This document shows, piece by piece, positions 44,043 through 54,952 of a stretch of 64,000 nucleotides of DNA. The notes under the pieces were generated by a model, which had not been told where the DNA came from, did not search any database, and was given only the letters and a program-made list of their open reading frames with translations. The stretch comes from Astropecten irregularis (taxonomy: Eukaryota; Echinodermata; Asteroidea; Paxillosida; Astropectinidae): contig OZ020248.1 in assembly GCA_963971285.1 (NCBI GenBank), forward strand, positions 9,858,001-9,922,000, read 5' to 3'. Within the stretch, counting starts at the first letter, position 1. The number at the start of each line of letters is the position of its first letter. The position numbers and the translations under genes were made by a program.

Positions 44043-47000
44043 ATGTTTGAGAGCTCACGGTTGATCTACGAGGCTATGGTGGACAGGATGGATCCGAACA
44101 TAGTGGGGATACATCCTTCACATCCAACCCACGGCATCGACACCATGACCGGGCACCTCACCGCCGACAGCATCGGGGGCTTCCAAGCGCTTAGGAGTCC
44201 GGGAACGGTGGAAGGTTTCCAGGTGTCCAGAACGCCACCGGTGTGCAGCTCCGGTGGTATCAGTACGGTGCGAGGTGGCAGTGTCCTAGCCGGGGCAGGT
44301 GGTGTTGATGTCGGGGCTGCTGCGACCGGAGGTTCGGTGAACCATCACGGGGCTGCCAAGCAGAACTCAAAGCGACGGTGTGCCGTCTGCAAGGGCCTGG
44401 CCACGGGCTACCACTACGGCGTGGCCTCGTGCGAGGCTTGTAAGGCCTTCTTCAAACGAACTGTTCAGAGTAGGTATAGACCCTATCATTCCAGCTGAAA
44501 ATATATCAGAAATTATAGGTAAATCGCATCATATACGGTAACACCAGCCAACGGTACGCCACCAATTTCTGGAAATCTTGAAATCCCACAATCTACAGTT
44601 AAAGACGCACTTAGTGCCGTATTGGTAAGGATAAAAGCATCATCAAATACCCACAAGGAAACTGACTGCATTTCAAGTCATTGAAAAGTGAACAAAGAAA
44701 AAATGGCTCAGTGGAGTGGATTCGAACCGGCTACCTCCTGAATACCGTTCAGGCGCTCTACCAACTGATCCAGCCCTATACGTTGGTGGTGTCCTATAAT
44801 CAATTATCTTTTTTCGTTTTGCGGTCAGAAACCATGAAACCACTCACATACCGCAATATCCCATAATATAGTGGTTCGAATCCCGCTCTAGTCATTTTTT
44901 CGTTGTTCACTTCTTTTCAATGATAAAAACATAAATAGTTGTGACTAAATACGAAATTAAGACATTAATTTTATGACATTTAATTTGACATGCAGTGTAC
45001 GTATATTCAATTTAATACGAATTTAAGACATTAATTTTATGACATTTAATTTGACAGTTGTAAGTGTATTCAATTCGATGAACTGGCACATTATTTTTGT
45101 CACATGCAGAGCAACTCACTTACTCGTGTCAGGAGAAGCGGCAGTGTGAGATCTCCCATGGTAACAGACGAACGTGCCAGGCTTGCAGGTACGAGAGATG
45201 TCTTGCAGAGGGCATGTTGATTGACGGTAAGGAGGCCCATCAACGCAACCCCTCATATTTGGTTGTATACAGTCGCAAATTTTCAGTGTTTCCACGTGGG
45301 AATAGTCTTAAAAAGCTTGTAGTCCTATTTTAATACTCACATAGTAAGATGGCAAGTTAGCAGCTGCAGTCTTAAATAGGCCTGTAGGCCAGACTAGGCC
45401 TACGCACATAGCAAGATTACTAGTTAACAGTCAGTTCACAGTTTAAGCTCAGGTCCTATATAAATTATGCTTGGTTTGAAAATTGCATTGTTTTCAATGT
45501 CTTGTGTGAGTATCCTCTGGATCCAATCCAGTCTGAAACTTTCGATCGAAAAGCCTACTTAGAAGATGCAGCAGTCCGCCCGGGAATGTTGATCAGTTTT
45601 AAGCTTCATCTTGAAGCTTTATACTCGGCTGCGATCCAAAGTCCTTTGCTCCTTGAATATAGAGATTCATGAGAGTATGATCTTCAATCGGGATTTTGAC
45701 ATTCATAGATTGAAGACATTGAAAAAAGGCAACTCTTCATCAACCGGGAAGTTGCCGAAATTTTGAAACCCTTCACTGGGTGAAATATCTTCAGTAGACG
45801 GCATGCATGTCATCCACTCCAACCTGCCCGACGTTCTCCTCTTTGAAACAAAAAAGGCGCTCCACCATCCATCATCAGTAAGGGGGCTTACACGGAGATG
45901 CCTTTTGTACATTATAGGTGTGAGGATCAATCGGAATAAAGGCGGACGACAGGAGTACAGACGCCGACCTGATGAGAGAGACTTCTCCCCTGCCACGTCG
46001 GGCAAGAAGCGAAAACACAAGCAAGGTACGCGATTCCCGATGTATGAGAGAGCCTACGAAATACCAGAGCCTATTTCATAGAGCTGCATAAGCACCGAAA
46101 TTTGTTAAGCACCAAAGACCTTGGTAAATAGAATCAGTATACCAGCCACAGCTCCTTATGAATGTTATGCTCAGCAGACAACGGCCGAATACTTATCAAA
46201 AACAGTCAATATCATTTGAGCACTGCATACTTAGTGCTTGTGAGACCACGTGAAAACAATCACATGCTGGCTCAGGCGGGATTCGAACCAAAGAACCTCC
46301 TGCTTACGAGTGCAGATGCCATACCGCTAGGCCACCGAGCTAGCTATAGCTAAAGTTTGTGCTTAAGCAGCTCTATGAAATTGGCCCCTGGCCCTTCTCA
46401 AAGACTTGATGACTGTGGGCCCAAGGGGACATTAATACAATACACGAAAAATATATAAGAGAAGCACAGAGGGAGACATGGGTGTAGCAGCAGAAGAAAA
46501 CAGAAGTTCAAGGGTGGTGAATTGGCAAAGAAAAGTAGTGGTACAGTCAACCAGAAATATCAGAGGAAAGTGGAAAGTGACAGACAAACCCAGGCTCAAA
46601 GGAAGACGCTAAAAAGTTGTATGAATTATTGGGAAGAACGAAAACATTTAATGTAGAACAAGGTTAGGAGAAAATATCTCCCGGTCCTTCACAGGACCAC
46701 ACACCTTCCATAAAGAGTATACATGGTGTCTCCACAAGCCTTACATTGTTCTAGTCTCTCTACCATGCAAACATTCAAATCCTAGCAGTCAATGTAAAAA
46801 CTCAACCGAGAATAGGAAGATGGGCTGGTGATGGAACGTTTAGTGTAATTTAGGCTGGATATAATGCACCTAGTCTGAGATACTCGAAAACTCAAACATT
46901 CACGTAGACTTGGGGCCAAGTCTTTCTAAGTCCGGGTGATTGTCTCTTTTTCCACGCAACTCTTTTTGAGTGGTCCCGGGCCGAGAGCTGAACTCTCGCC

Positions 47001-50000
47001 GTAGCCACGAGTCTCGGGCGGTGTCGCGAGAGGTTCGTGAAAAAAGAGACAATCACCGCGACTTATAGAAAGACTTGGCCTCAAGACTAACATTAATGCC
47101 GCAGTATTGCAGAGTGGGTGAGCCGCATACCTCACCAAGTTCATAACTGGTAGGCTCACCCTATTTCATGAAATGTCCCGATGTCAAGAGACACAGAGCA
47201 TAATGACACTTACAGTGACAAAGGACCATGAGAAAAAGGAACGTTCCTACAGCTTATCGGTTTCTGTTTCACTTATGCGTCATGATTTTATCTGGTTCTG
47301 ACGGACCTCCAACAGCTATGGAGTTTGCTCAAAGGCTTTTGGAAATCGACCCGGAGGTGCTGACGATCAAGGTGCCCGATGAGATCAAGAAGTGCTTCGT
47401 GTCTGCCAGCGACGTCAGGGACAAGAGCTCAGAGATACCCGGCATGCAGATGATGGCCGAGATCGCCGATAAGGCCTTGATCACCACGGTGCGATGGGCC
47501 AAGAAGGTGCCAGGTAGGCTAATCGAGTTTGCTGGCAATTTTGGTGAACTCATCTTAATAATAATAATATAATGATAACAATTATAATGCGCCGGTATCC
47601 GCCAAGCATGACGCTCATGGCTCAACTTAATTATTATCCCTGGTCATCGGGCCATAATTTTACATTCCTGAAACCATCTCAACTTCCTAGGGAGTATACA
47701 GCCCCGGTTCTCGTATTCAGCGCACAAAGCCATCTCTACCCTCGCAGGTACCCATTTATAAACACCTGGGTGAAGAGGAGCAATATGTGACAAAGCGTCT
47801 TGCCCAAGGATACAAGCACCACTAGCCCATGGCTGGACTCGAATCCACGTTCTGTAGATTGACCACAGGACTTTGAGTTCAACACGCTAGGCCACAGCAC
47901 CCCACGTCTTTGGTTGTTGCTGTTGTTGTTCGTCATTGCTGCTGTTGCTGCTTCTCCTGCTGCAGCCTCTGCTGCTGTTGCTGCTGCTTCTGCTCGTGCA
48001 ATTAAATGCAGACGTTGAATTAATTTAGAGGCGCCTGTGTGTCATGTCAACCACAAATTCCAAAAAGGCAAAGATTACAACCACAACATCAGACCAAAAT
48101 AAAGACTAATGTTGGATGCATCTTAATGACAACTATATGGGGTGGCATTATCATGCTGAGTGGATTCATGGCTTCTGACTGGCCATTAGCGAACGAGGGT
48201 AGTTGACAATTCGGGACACACATCAGAGATTGTTTCAATACATTTATTTCAATGCTGCCACATATTTACAAGAACAGAATAATACATATAATACAAGAAT
48301 ATGTCATATCATAAGATTATCAATACATAATTATAGTAAATAACTTAGACAACTTGGCAACATTTAGGCATAGGGTGAAGCAGAGCTTTTGTTCCCTGGC
48401 CTAGGGACAGACAAACAAAAGACGGGACAAGAAAGACAAACATGAAATGACAAACATATACACAACACACAGTTACAGGTATAAGAAAGAAAGCATCACA
48501 GTTAATTGTTATCTCTAAATTTGTTCAATTGTAATCACATAGAATGCGTGTTTTTAGTTTTTTGGTAAAGATAGAGAGAGTGGGTGATAATTTTTACAGT
48601 ATCATCTAAACTATTCCAATATGATGTGCCACGTTGGATTACACTGTTTTTGTACAATGAGGTTCTACTATAGTGGACAAAAAGATTTTTCCTTTTAGTA
48701 CTGCGAGTATTATGAGGATGTATATTTGAGGTTAGGGTAAAACAGGAATTGAAACAAGCAGGTAGTGAATGATTCATAAACTTATACATAAATTTTCCTA
48801 AATAAAGATGGTACAGGTCATCAAATTTTAATAATTTTAGATTTCCAAATAAAGGACCAGAATGTTCACGATACCCGGTGTTAGAAATAACGCGAACAGC
48901 TCGTTTCTGCAAACGAAGCAGTTTGTGGTATTTAGAAGTGGAACTAGATTTACCCCATGCCAGAACCGAGTAATTTAAATACGGTAAAATAAATGAGTTG
49001 TACAAGGTTAATAATACAGTACTAGGTAGACAATATTTTAAACGATTCATTATACCAATATTTTTTGATATTTTAGCTGCTATATCGTCAATATGATTCT
49101 TCCAAGTAAGATTTTCATCAATATGTATTCCCAAAAATTTAGTGTTCTTCACCTGATTAAGATTTGCACCATTTAAAATTAAAGGAGCAGACTGAGTATA
49201 TTTATATTGACTGGCACAGAATATCATATAATTTGATTTTTGTACGTTAATGCATAGTTTGTTGGCTAAAAGCCAAGTAGTGATTTTCCGAAGTTCAACA
49301 TTAAGGTTCAGGACTGCTAAATCTACGTTTTTGTCCGTGTACAATAAACTTGTGTCATCGGCAAATAAGCAATAAGTAATAAGGTCTGATGTATTGCAAA
49401 TATCATTAATGTATAATATAAATAATAAGGGGCCTAGCACGGAGCCCTGGGGTACACCGGAAGTAATGGCACGATGGGTAGATTTTACCGAATCATACAA
49501 AACATATTGGTTTCTGTCACATAAATAACTTTTAAACAGGTCTAGAGCTGTTCCACGGATACCATAATGCTCCAATTTACGAATCAAGATATCATGATTA
49601 ACGGTATCAAATGCTTTTGATAGATCCAGGAAAATACCAACCGTAAAATTATTATTATCTATTGCATTACATATTTTGTTTACTACAAAAGATGTCGCCA
49701 AATCAGTAGAACGATTACGTCTGAAGCCAAATTGTGATTCTGACAAGATCTCATGCTTATTCACAAAAGATATTAATCGCGAATAGATTAATTTTTCAAA
49801 TAGTTTTGAAAATACTGATAAAACAGAGATGGGTCTATAATTTTCAATGTCATGTTTACTGCCTTTTTTATGTATTGGTGTAACTTGTGCCGTTTTTAGC
49901 CCATCAGGAAACACTCCAGCTAATAGAGACTTATTAAATATGTCAGCCAGTGGTTTAGCCAATGAATACGTAGCCCGTTTTATAACAAAAGAACTTAGTT

Positions 50001-51569
50001 CATCAAAGCCAGGAGCCTTGCCAGAAGGAAGTTTGTTCAGATTATCCACTATCTCTTGTTGCGTAATGAATAGCTCAGTTAGTAGTTAAGGGCACTGGAA
50101 GGGTACGCCAAGGGTCGTAAATGTGAATTCTGTTCTTGTCAGTATTCTTGAATGGTTCGAACGAAAACTGAAGAGGCCTGACTCTCTCAATCCTGCAAAT
50201 CATCTCGGCATACTTTCTCAGTGACATCGAAAGTTAGTTGATAGGATTCCAAATTCTCAACTCACGTCTGTTTTTTCCTCAGGGTTCGATCGGTTGTGCC
50301 TTAACGACCAGATGGCCCTGCTGTGCAACTCCTGGATGGAGATCCTCCTCCTGAACGTCATCCATCGCAACTCCCTCCTGCCTGCAGTTGATGAAGGTGG
50401 CGGCATCGTCATCTTCGCCAGTGGTCTGGTCGTCTACCGGGAGGACATGTGCTCGCCTCAGCGGAGCGTGTCTCCGCTCATATTCGAGCAGATCTCCAAC
50501 GCCGTGGATCGTCTTCGGCCCCTCAAGCTGAGCAAGAACATCCTGGTCATCCTGAAGGCCATGGTGCTCTTCAACTCGGGTATGAAAAGATATCAGTTTC
50601 AGAGGATGTCAGAAGATGACACTTCTTTGAATGTTTGTTTCTTGGGCCATAAACCCTCTTTCTGAAGAAGGCATAGTTCATGTGGAATGTGCTACTGCAG
50701 TTTAAACCACATGCAATCACGCAAGTAGTCATAAAACTATCTAGCCGTTAAGAGCTGCAAAATTTCCAGGTACAATAAACAAAATGGCTGTTTTGAGTAC
50801 AAGTAGCAAACTGCTGATGCCAAATTGTTCACCGACCAAAATATGTACGTAGCATGCAACCTTTCAACAACTTTAAGATTGATCTGAAAACACACTTATT
50901 TTCTCTTCACTTCCATTAGTAATCATCTTATTTTTCCAGATTATTCCTATTGATGCGCATTGTATCCATTGGCAAATGCGCTTTATAAATCGTGGTATTA
51001 CTATTATCATTATTACATGAACGTGCTCTTAGTTTGGAGGGCCTGACGTTTCGATCTCAGCAAAATCTCTCCAGAGGCTGAAGGTTGCTCATTGTATTTC
51101 GATTTTAAAACTTGGGATTATCTTATTCTTAACTGGAATCTACTGTATGCCCTTCCTTGATCCGTGTTTCTCGTTCCTTCGTGACTTAACCTGTCTTACA
51201 GGTCCGTCTCTGTCGAACCGGCTCCCGTTGAAGTCCCAGAAGGAGCTGCAGGAGATCCGGTCCACCATCCACGATGCCCTCCACTACCGCATCCAGCACG
51301 AGCACCCAGGCAACACCCGCCTGGTCTATCACCTCATGATGCTACTGCCGCTCATCAAGGACACGGCCCTAACCATCTCCAGCCTGGTCTGGAGCGAGTT
51401 CAACAGGGAGCAGGTGCCCATGCAGGACCTGCTTCGTGAGGTGCTGCAGCCCATTTTGCAGACCAGCGAGAGGAACCACCAGCCCAAGACGCGATGCAGG
51501 GGAGACCAGACTGAGATTCCCTCCAGTGACCAGACCTTGCTGACCTCTGAGCTTCAGAACACAACCTGA
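44043..51569 (+). CDS. NR3-type (ERR-like) nuclear receptor A
   Basis: There are six coding exons: 44043-44469, 45110-45226, 45918-46025, 47316-47513, 50283-50579 and 51202-51569 (TGA). They sum to 1,515 bases, 504 aa, all introns phase 1. The first ATG of the open segment is used. Residues 1-115 are a Gly/Ser-rich A/B region. The DNA-binding domain has both zinc modules (C-x2-C-x13-C-x2-C; C-x5-C-x9-C-x2-C), P-box CEACKA as in ERR, and extension [11 protein letters not shown], which in ERR reads bases 5' of the half-site. The ligand-binding domain shows [20 protein letters not shown] (the NR signature), and helix 12 DLLREVLQ fits an AF-2. In the helix-3 ADKEL-type position the glutamate of ER/ERR is alanine (ADKAL); the helix-5 arginine is kept (VIHR). 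It is probably a nuclear transcription factor on TNAAGGTCA-like sites. Closest known group: NR3 (ERR-like); exact subfamily open. Confidence 0.92.
44675..44935. mobile_element. tRNA-like foldback element in receptor A intron 1
   Basis: TCATTGAAAAGTGAACAAAG at left is the reverse complement of the right end (GTTCACTTCTTTTCAATGA with a small insertion). GGATTCGAACCGG and GGTTCGAATCCCGC are box B-like words in opposite orientations. Confidence 0.7.
46070..46387. mobile_element. MITE family C copy containing a tRNA-like insertion
   Basis: It runs from GCCTATTTCATAGAGCTGC to AGCAGCTCTATGAAATTGGC. At about 46255-46345 on - is a tRNA-like module: GGTGGCCTAGCGG (box A-like), GGTTCGAATCCCGCC (box B). 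Receptor A intron 3, about 45 bases after the exon 3 donor. Confidence 0.65.
46655..46790. mobile_element. Penelope-type terminal repeat fragment
   Basis: CATGGTGTCTCCACAAGCC resembles CATGGTGTTTCCGCAAACC at the end of the Penelope-like element at 16968 and the foldback at 51855. Only the end is recognisable. Confidence 0.35.
47575..47905 (-). mobile_element. tRNA-derived SINE, family 2
   Basis: On -: GGTGCTGTGGCCTAGCGTG (box A-like), GTGGATTCGAGTCCAGCC (box B), then CCTTGGGCAAGACGCTTTGT and a TAATAAT tail at the low-coordinate end. Copies: 54325-54605 (-) and 57455-57785 (+). It begins about 60 bases after the exon 4 donor of receptor A. Confidence 0.7.
48232..50088 (-). mobile_element. 5'-truncated non-LTR retrotransposon in receptor A intron 4
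   Basis: The element is antisense to the receptor. The reading frame opens at about 50085 with no endonuclease domain, i.e. a 5' truncation typical of LINEs. A 3' UTR of about 300 bases follows the stop and ends near an AATAAATG word at about 48236-48245 on -. The exact 3' end and target duplication were not resolved. Confidence 0.7.
48535..50049 (-). CDS. Non-LTR reverse transcriptase, N-terminally truncated ORF2
   Basis: The uninterrupted frame has about 504 codons. Reverse transcriptase blocks are in order: [17 protein letters not shown] (about 70-86), [11 protein letters not shown] (105-115), [13 protein letters not shown] (140-152, catalytic Asp142), [14 protein letters not shown] (197-210), [10 protein letters not shown] (227-236, catalytic Asp231/232) and [12 protein letters not shown]. 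The C-terminal domain follows to the stop. It looks like the Jockey/CR1/L2/Rex1 group, with the clade unresolved. The first codon at 50049 is GTG inside an open frame continuing to about 50085, so this is not a native start. The absence of stops suggests a recent insertion. Confidence 0.88.
   Translation of the reverse strand: MDNLNKLPSGKAPGFDELSSFVIKRATYSLAKPLADIFNKSLLAGVFPDGLKTAQVTPIHKKGSKHDIENYRPISVLSVFSKLFEKLIYSRLISFVNKHEILSESQFGFRRNRSTDLATSFVVNKICNAIDNNNFTVGIFLDLSKAFDTVNHDILIRKLEHYGIRGTALDLFKSYLCDRNQYVLYDSVKSTHRAITSGVPQGSVLGPLLFILYINDICNTSDLITYCLFADDTSLLYTDKNVDLAVLNLNVELRKITTWLLANKLCINVQKSNYMIFCASQYKYTQSAPLILNGANLNQVKNTKFLGIHIDENLTWKNHIDDIAAKISKNIGIMNRLKYCLPSTVLLTLYNSFILPYLNYSVLAWGKSSSTSKYHKLLRLQKRAVRVISNTGYREHSGPLFGNLKLLKFDDLYHLYLGKFMYKFMNHSLPACFNSCFTLTSNIHPHNTRSTKRKNLFVHYSRTSLYKNSVIQRGTSYWNSLDDTVKIITHSLYLYQKTKNTHSM
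50850..51017 (+). mobile_element. LINE 3' end fragment in receptor A intron 5
   Basis: The first part translates to [12 protein letters not shown], like the end of L2/CR1-type ORF2, followed by GCGCATTGTATCCATTGG, AATGCGCTTTATAAAT and a TATTATCATTATT tail. Confidence 0.55.
51020..51100 (-). repeat. Hammerhead-like repeat remnant
   Basis: On -: CTCTGGAGAGATTTTGCTGA followed by GATCGAAACGTCAGGC. The GAAACGTC end and preceding CTGGAGA recall the core of the Penelope-type repeats, but the CTGATGA block is not intact. Confidence 0.3.
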
Positions 51570-52200
51570 GGAAGTCCTGGAGCCGATTTCACGAAGCACT
51601 AAGATTGATCTGAAGTGTGAATCAATTATAATTGCTAAGTAAAGTGTGATGTCACAATGCAAATCACTACGGCAATACTGACAACTCATCTTAAGATCAA
51701 AGTTAGTGTTTGGTGAAATCAAGCTCAGGACAGCTTCCCCCAGCCTGCATCAGCAAGCAACGAGCCTCGAAGAAACTGCAGAACTTAGTATTGATACATT
51801 TCCAACAATAATTTTGTAGATAAGACTTGAAGCTATGCATGGTGGAAGTAGTAAAGTAAGGTAGGTTTGCGGTGACATCATGTAATCTGTCACTCTCCTG
51901 AGGACGAACAGAGCACACACTGTTCGGAACGTCGAGTTAATACCAACGGTTCTTCTCAGAACCACACACTCTCACAGAAGAGATTACATGGTGTCACCGC
52001 AAACCCACCTTAAATTAATAATTTTGTACAAATGTTTTAATTTTGCAAATGTTTGTGCTAAGCAGCGCCGTGAAATTGGTATCAGGAGTCACAAGACTTG
52101 ATTGCTAATAATTTATTTGAAGGGCTAAAATTATTTTTGTACATAGCAATTTACTCAGGCTTCAACACATTTCACAAAATGTCTCCCTATTGACCGGTGT
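51570..52200. other. Receptor A 3' flank with two foldback repeats
   Basis: About 51581-51727 is an imperfect foldback: GCCGATTTCACGAAGCACTA at left against TTAGTGTTTGGTGAAATC at right. About 52040-52082 is a family C terminus (TTTGTGCTAAGCAGC, CGTGAAATTGG). The 3' UTR of receptor A probably covers part of this. Confidence 0.5.
51855..52012. mobile_element. Penelope-type foldback with hammerhead-like core
   Basis: GGTTTGCGGTGACATCATGT at left is inverted at right (CATGGTGTCACCGCAAACC). Between them on + lies CTGAGGAC, GAACAG, loop AGCACACA, CTGTTC, GGAAC, a perfect 6-bp stem in the position of hammerhead stem II but with altered core bases. It is related in plan to 16968-17517. Confidence 0.5.
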
Positions 52201-53091
52201 CTCCAAAATGTTAGCTTTCAGATGCTAACCTGTCTCATTCTGCAATTTAGAAATATATATACATTGTATATAAATATATATAAATCTCATTTCTTATATC
52301 GTTTTTATGTGTTCTTTTTGATAAATTTAGTCAAACTGTGGCTAACTTTTATGTCAATTAAAAAGAAAACTACTGACATAAATGGAATAATCAAAATTGT
52401 AATCGCGAGATAAAAAAAAAATGAAGACAGACTTGTTCTAGATAGATTTTCTGCCGTTTTAATGAACTGATGAAAATAATGTTAGTTAAAGTTTGGTGCC
52501 AATAATATTGCATAACTTGCTTGTAAATACTAGTCCTGTATTCATAGACAGAATTGTTCTTCGTTTACAGAGGATCTATATCCGATTGGTAACAATCCAA
52601 CCGTTGTGGTGAAATGGGGTGCTATTTATTCTATCGGTGCCGTTCATAGTTCGACGAGGCATTGCGACCTATCGAGTGTTTGGACTTCAGTCATGGGGCA
52701 CTTTATCGATGGCAGCCGGTACACGAGGGCCCCATTTTGATGCCTCGGCTTCGGAATCGTCTCCGTTATACAGAAAAGCTGACAAAAAAATAGGTCGCAG
52801 GCTCAGCTGCAAAGCCTAAGCCTTGTTTTCTTGTTCAGAGTGTCTAACTTCTAATCCGTATCCAACGAGGATCTATTTTTTTTTTTACAGTGTAAAGTTC
52901 CCTAATTTATCAGGGATGCCTCATCTATCTCAGTTTTCAAGAAACTTCTCAAAATTTTCCCTTGTTTCATTGCCTAATTGGTAGTCACGTGCGGCTACTC
53001 TTTGTATCTTTAATTGTTTACTTTCCTTGTACATAACTTTGATCTTCCTATGTGCGCTATTTGGCCCTTTATTATCATCAATATATTAAAA
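52201..53091. other. Intergenic between receptors A and B, nothing recognised
   Basis: AT-rich, with short unrelated open frames. No exon or repeat family assigned. Confidence 0.4.
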
Positions 53092-53350
53092 GTCATATCA
53101 TACTTTGTTTTGTTGTTGTTAAAGAAATGCAGATTCATGAGCAAACATATCAAGTAACATACAGGAACAGTCATCTGTGAAATTGTGCAGTGCCACAAGG
53201 TGCCGACCTTTGGAGAAACCAGTGAAAAACGCCCACAGCATTTTTAAAAACCTTTTCACCGTTATTTGTGATCTTTAAAAGATCAATCTTGTTTTTGGTA
53301 ATTGATTTTACTCATTTCTGGATAAATACAACATTTCAGGCAGACATATT
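53092..53350. mobile_element. MITE family A left part
   Basis: CATATCATACTTTGTTTTG start, AGTCATCTGTGAAATTGTGC, GTGAAAAACGCCCACAGCAT, ACATTTCAGGCAGACATATT. It stops where the next copy begins, at a TTAA that in other copies is internal. Confidence 0.65.
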
Positions 53351-53711
53351 TTAAAGGTAGTATCATACTTTGGAAAGAAACCAAATTGAAACCAGATTTA
53401 CGTATATTATTACAGGGTATGAAGATGGTGGTGGTAGAAACATACCGTTAACATTTTTTCCGCCTGAAATTGTGTATTTATCCAGAAATATAGTAAAATA
53501 ACGACCGAAAATATTTTTCATCTTTTAAAAGATCAAAAATAAAAGAGAAAATAATTAAAAAATACTGTGCCTGTTTTTCAATGTTTTCTCAAAAAGTGGG
53601 CATCGTATGGGACTGAAATGTTCACAGATGACTGTTACTGTATCCGTCTTGATATTGTGCCCATGAATCTGTATTTCTTTGATAAAAACCAAAGAATGAT
53701 ATTACCTTTAA
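53351..53711. mobile_element. MITE family A copy, near complete
   Basis: TTAAAGGTAGTATCATACT start, AAAGAATGATATTACCTTTAA end, TTAA at both ends. Opposite orientation to the fragment it abuts. Confidence 0.8.
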
Positions 53712-54176
53712 CCTGACTACCGAATTGTATAATGGGCAAACATTTTAAATACCGAATAATATCCAATGCTTTGTTATAAGTCTGAGATTCAATTGTTTGT
53801 AAATAAATGTTATATACTGTAAATAGTACACCTTTGTGTCCCGTCATGGTTCATTTCCTGCCTGCACGTAAATCCTTCTAATCACAGTGGCCCTGTAGAG
53901 ATAAAACAGTCCAAACCTCTGAACGACGGTACGACATCCAGGTAAGTAAAGGTTGTCAGCGTCAGACCTTATAGGTCCAGATGAGACACATCTCTGAGAC
54001 CTCCATGCCTTGGTCTCTGACTATCGGGTCTCAACTGCATACGACACTTCATCTTTCGCCTTGCACAACTTCATTGCATCCTTTAATTATAATAATAATA
54101 GATGTACAATGTATAGGGTATTTACATTGTGCATATACTCTATACTGTGCATTACAAAATGTTTTATCATCCCTGG

Positions 54177-54324
54177 GGTCGATTTCACCAAACTCTTCGT
54201 AACTTACTATCAATCATAGGACTTTTGATGCATTGAAGACATAGGTGGAATAGGCCCCCTACGATGGGTTATCCTTCGTAATTCGAGTTACAATCGATCG
54301 CAGGGCTTCGTGAAATCAACCCCT
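54177..54324. mobile_element. Foldback element family D
   Basis: GGGGTCGATTTCACCAAACT at left against CTTCGTGAAATCAACCCC at right, with CCTACGATGGG in the middle. Fragments of a similar element lie at about 55620-55735 (CGTAGGGCTTC). Confidence 0.55.
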
Positions 54325-54605
54325 GGTCATCGGGCCATAATTTACATTCCTGAAACCATCTCAACTTCCTGGGGAGCATACAGCCCCGGCTACCGTATTA
54401 ATTTAAGTGCACAGATGCATAATCAAACCACAAAGCCATCTCACATGTACCCATTTACATGGGTAAAGAGGAGCAATATGTGACAAAGCGTCTTACCCAA
54501 GGAACAAGGACACAAGCACCATTAATCCATGGCTGGACTCGAACCCACAATCTGTAGGTTGTGGGCGTTCGACATGCCAGACCACTAGGCCACAGCACTC
54601 AACAT
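54325..54605 (-). mobile_element. tRNA-derived SINE, family 2
   Basis: On -: GCTGTGGCCTAGTGGTCTGG (box A), GTGGGTTCGAGTCCAGCC (box B), CTTGGGTAAGACGCTTTGTC, then the shared body. The copy is split: TATAATAATAAT tail-like sequence sits at about 54085-54110, with the family D foldback in between. Confidence 0.65.
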
Positions 54606-54928
54606 ATTCAAACAGTCTTGCCGAAATTCAACAAATGCTAGTGTTCTCTCCTGCCTTTTTTGGTGTTATTGCTGTATATGACGATGAGTGCAGATGTATG
54701 AAATACCTACTTCAGTTCACCATCGTGCCACCATTATTATCTAATCTGCACCCAACCATCGGGTCATATTGACTCGCGTAAAGCACCATTCTACCAGCAC
54801 AGAGTGGAACCACTGCATTTTGCTTTTTAAAACTTGCTCAACACATTGCGTCATATTTTAAGAGGACCCTGCGTCAGACGAGTTGACTATTATTAGACCG
54901 TTACTTGGATGAAAACAAAACAAAACAT

Positions 54929-54952
54929 ATGTCATGGATTTTGACATTGTGA
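54929..54952 (+). other. Upstream ORF overlapping the receptor B start
   Basis: An ATG five bases upstream of the receptor B start, in a different frame, encodes seven codons before TGA. It could reduce initiation at the main ATG (54934), whose context (GTCATGG) is better. Confidence 0.4.
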
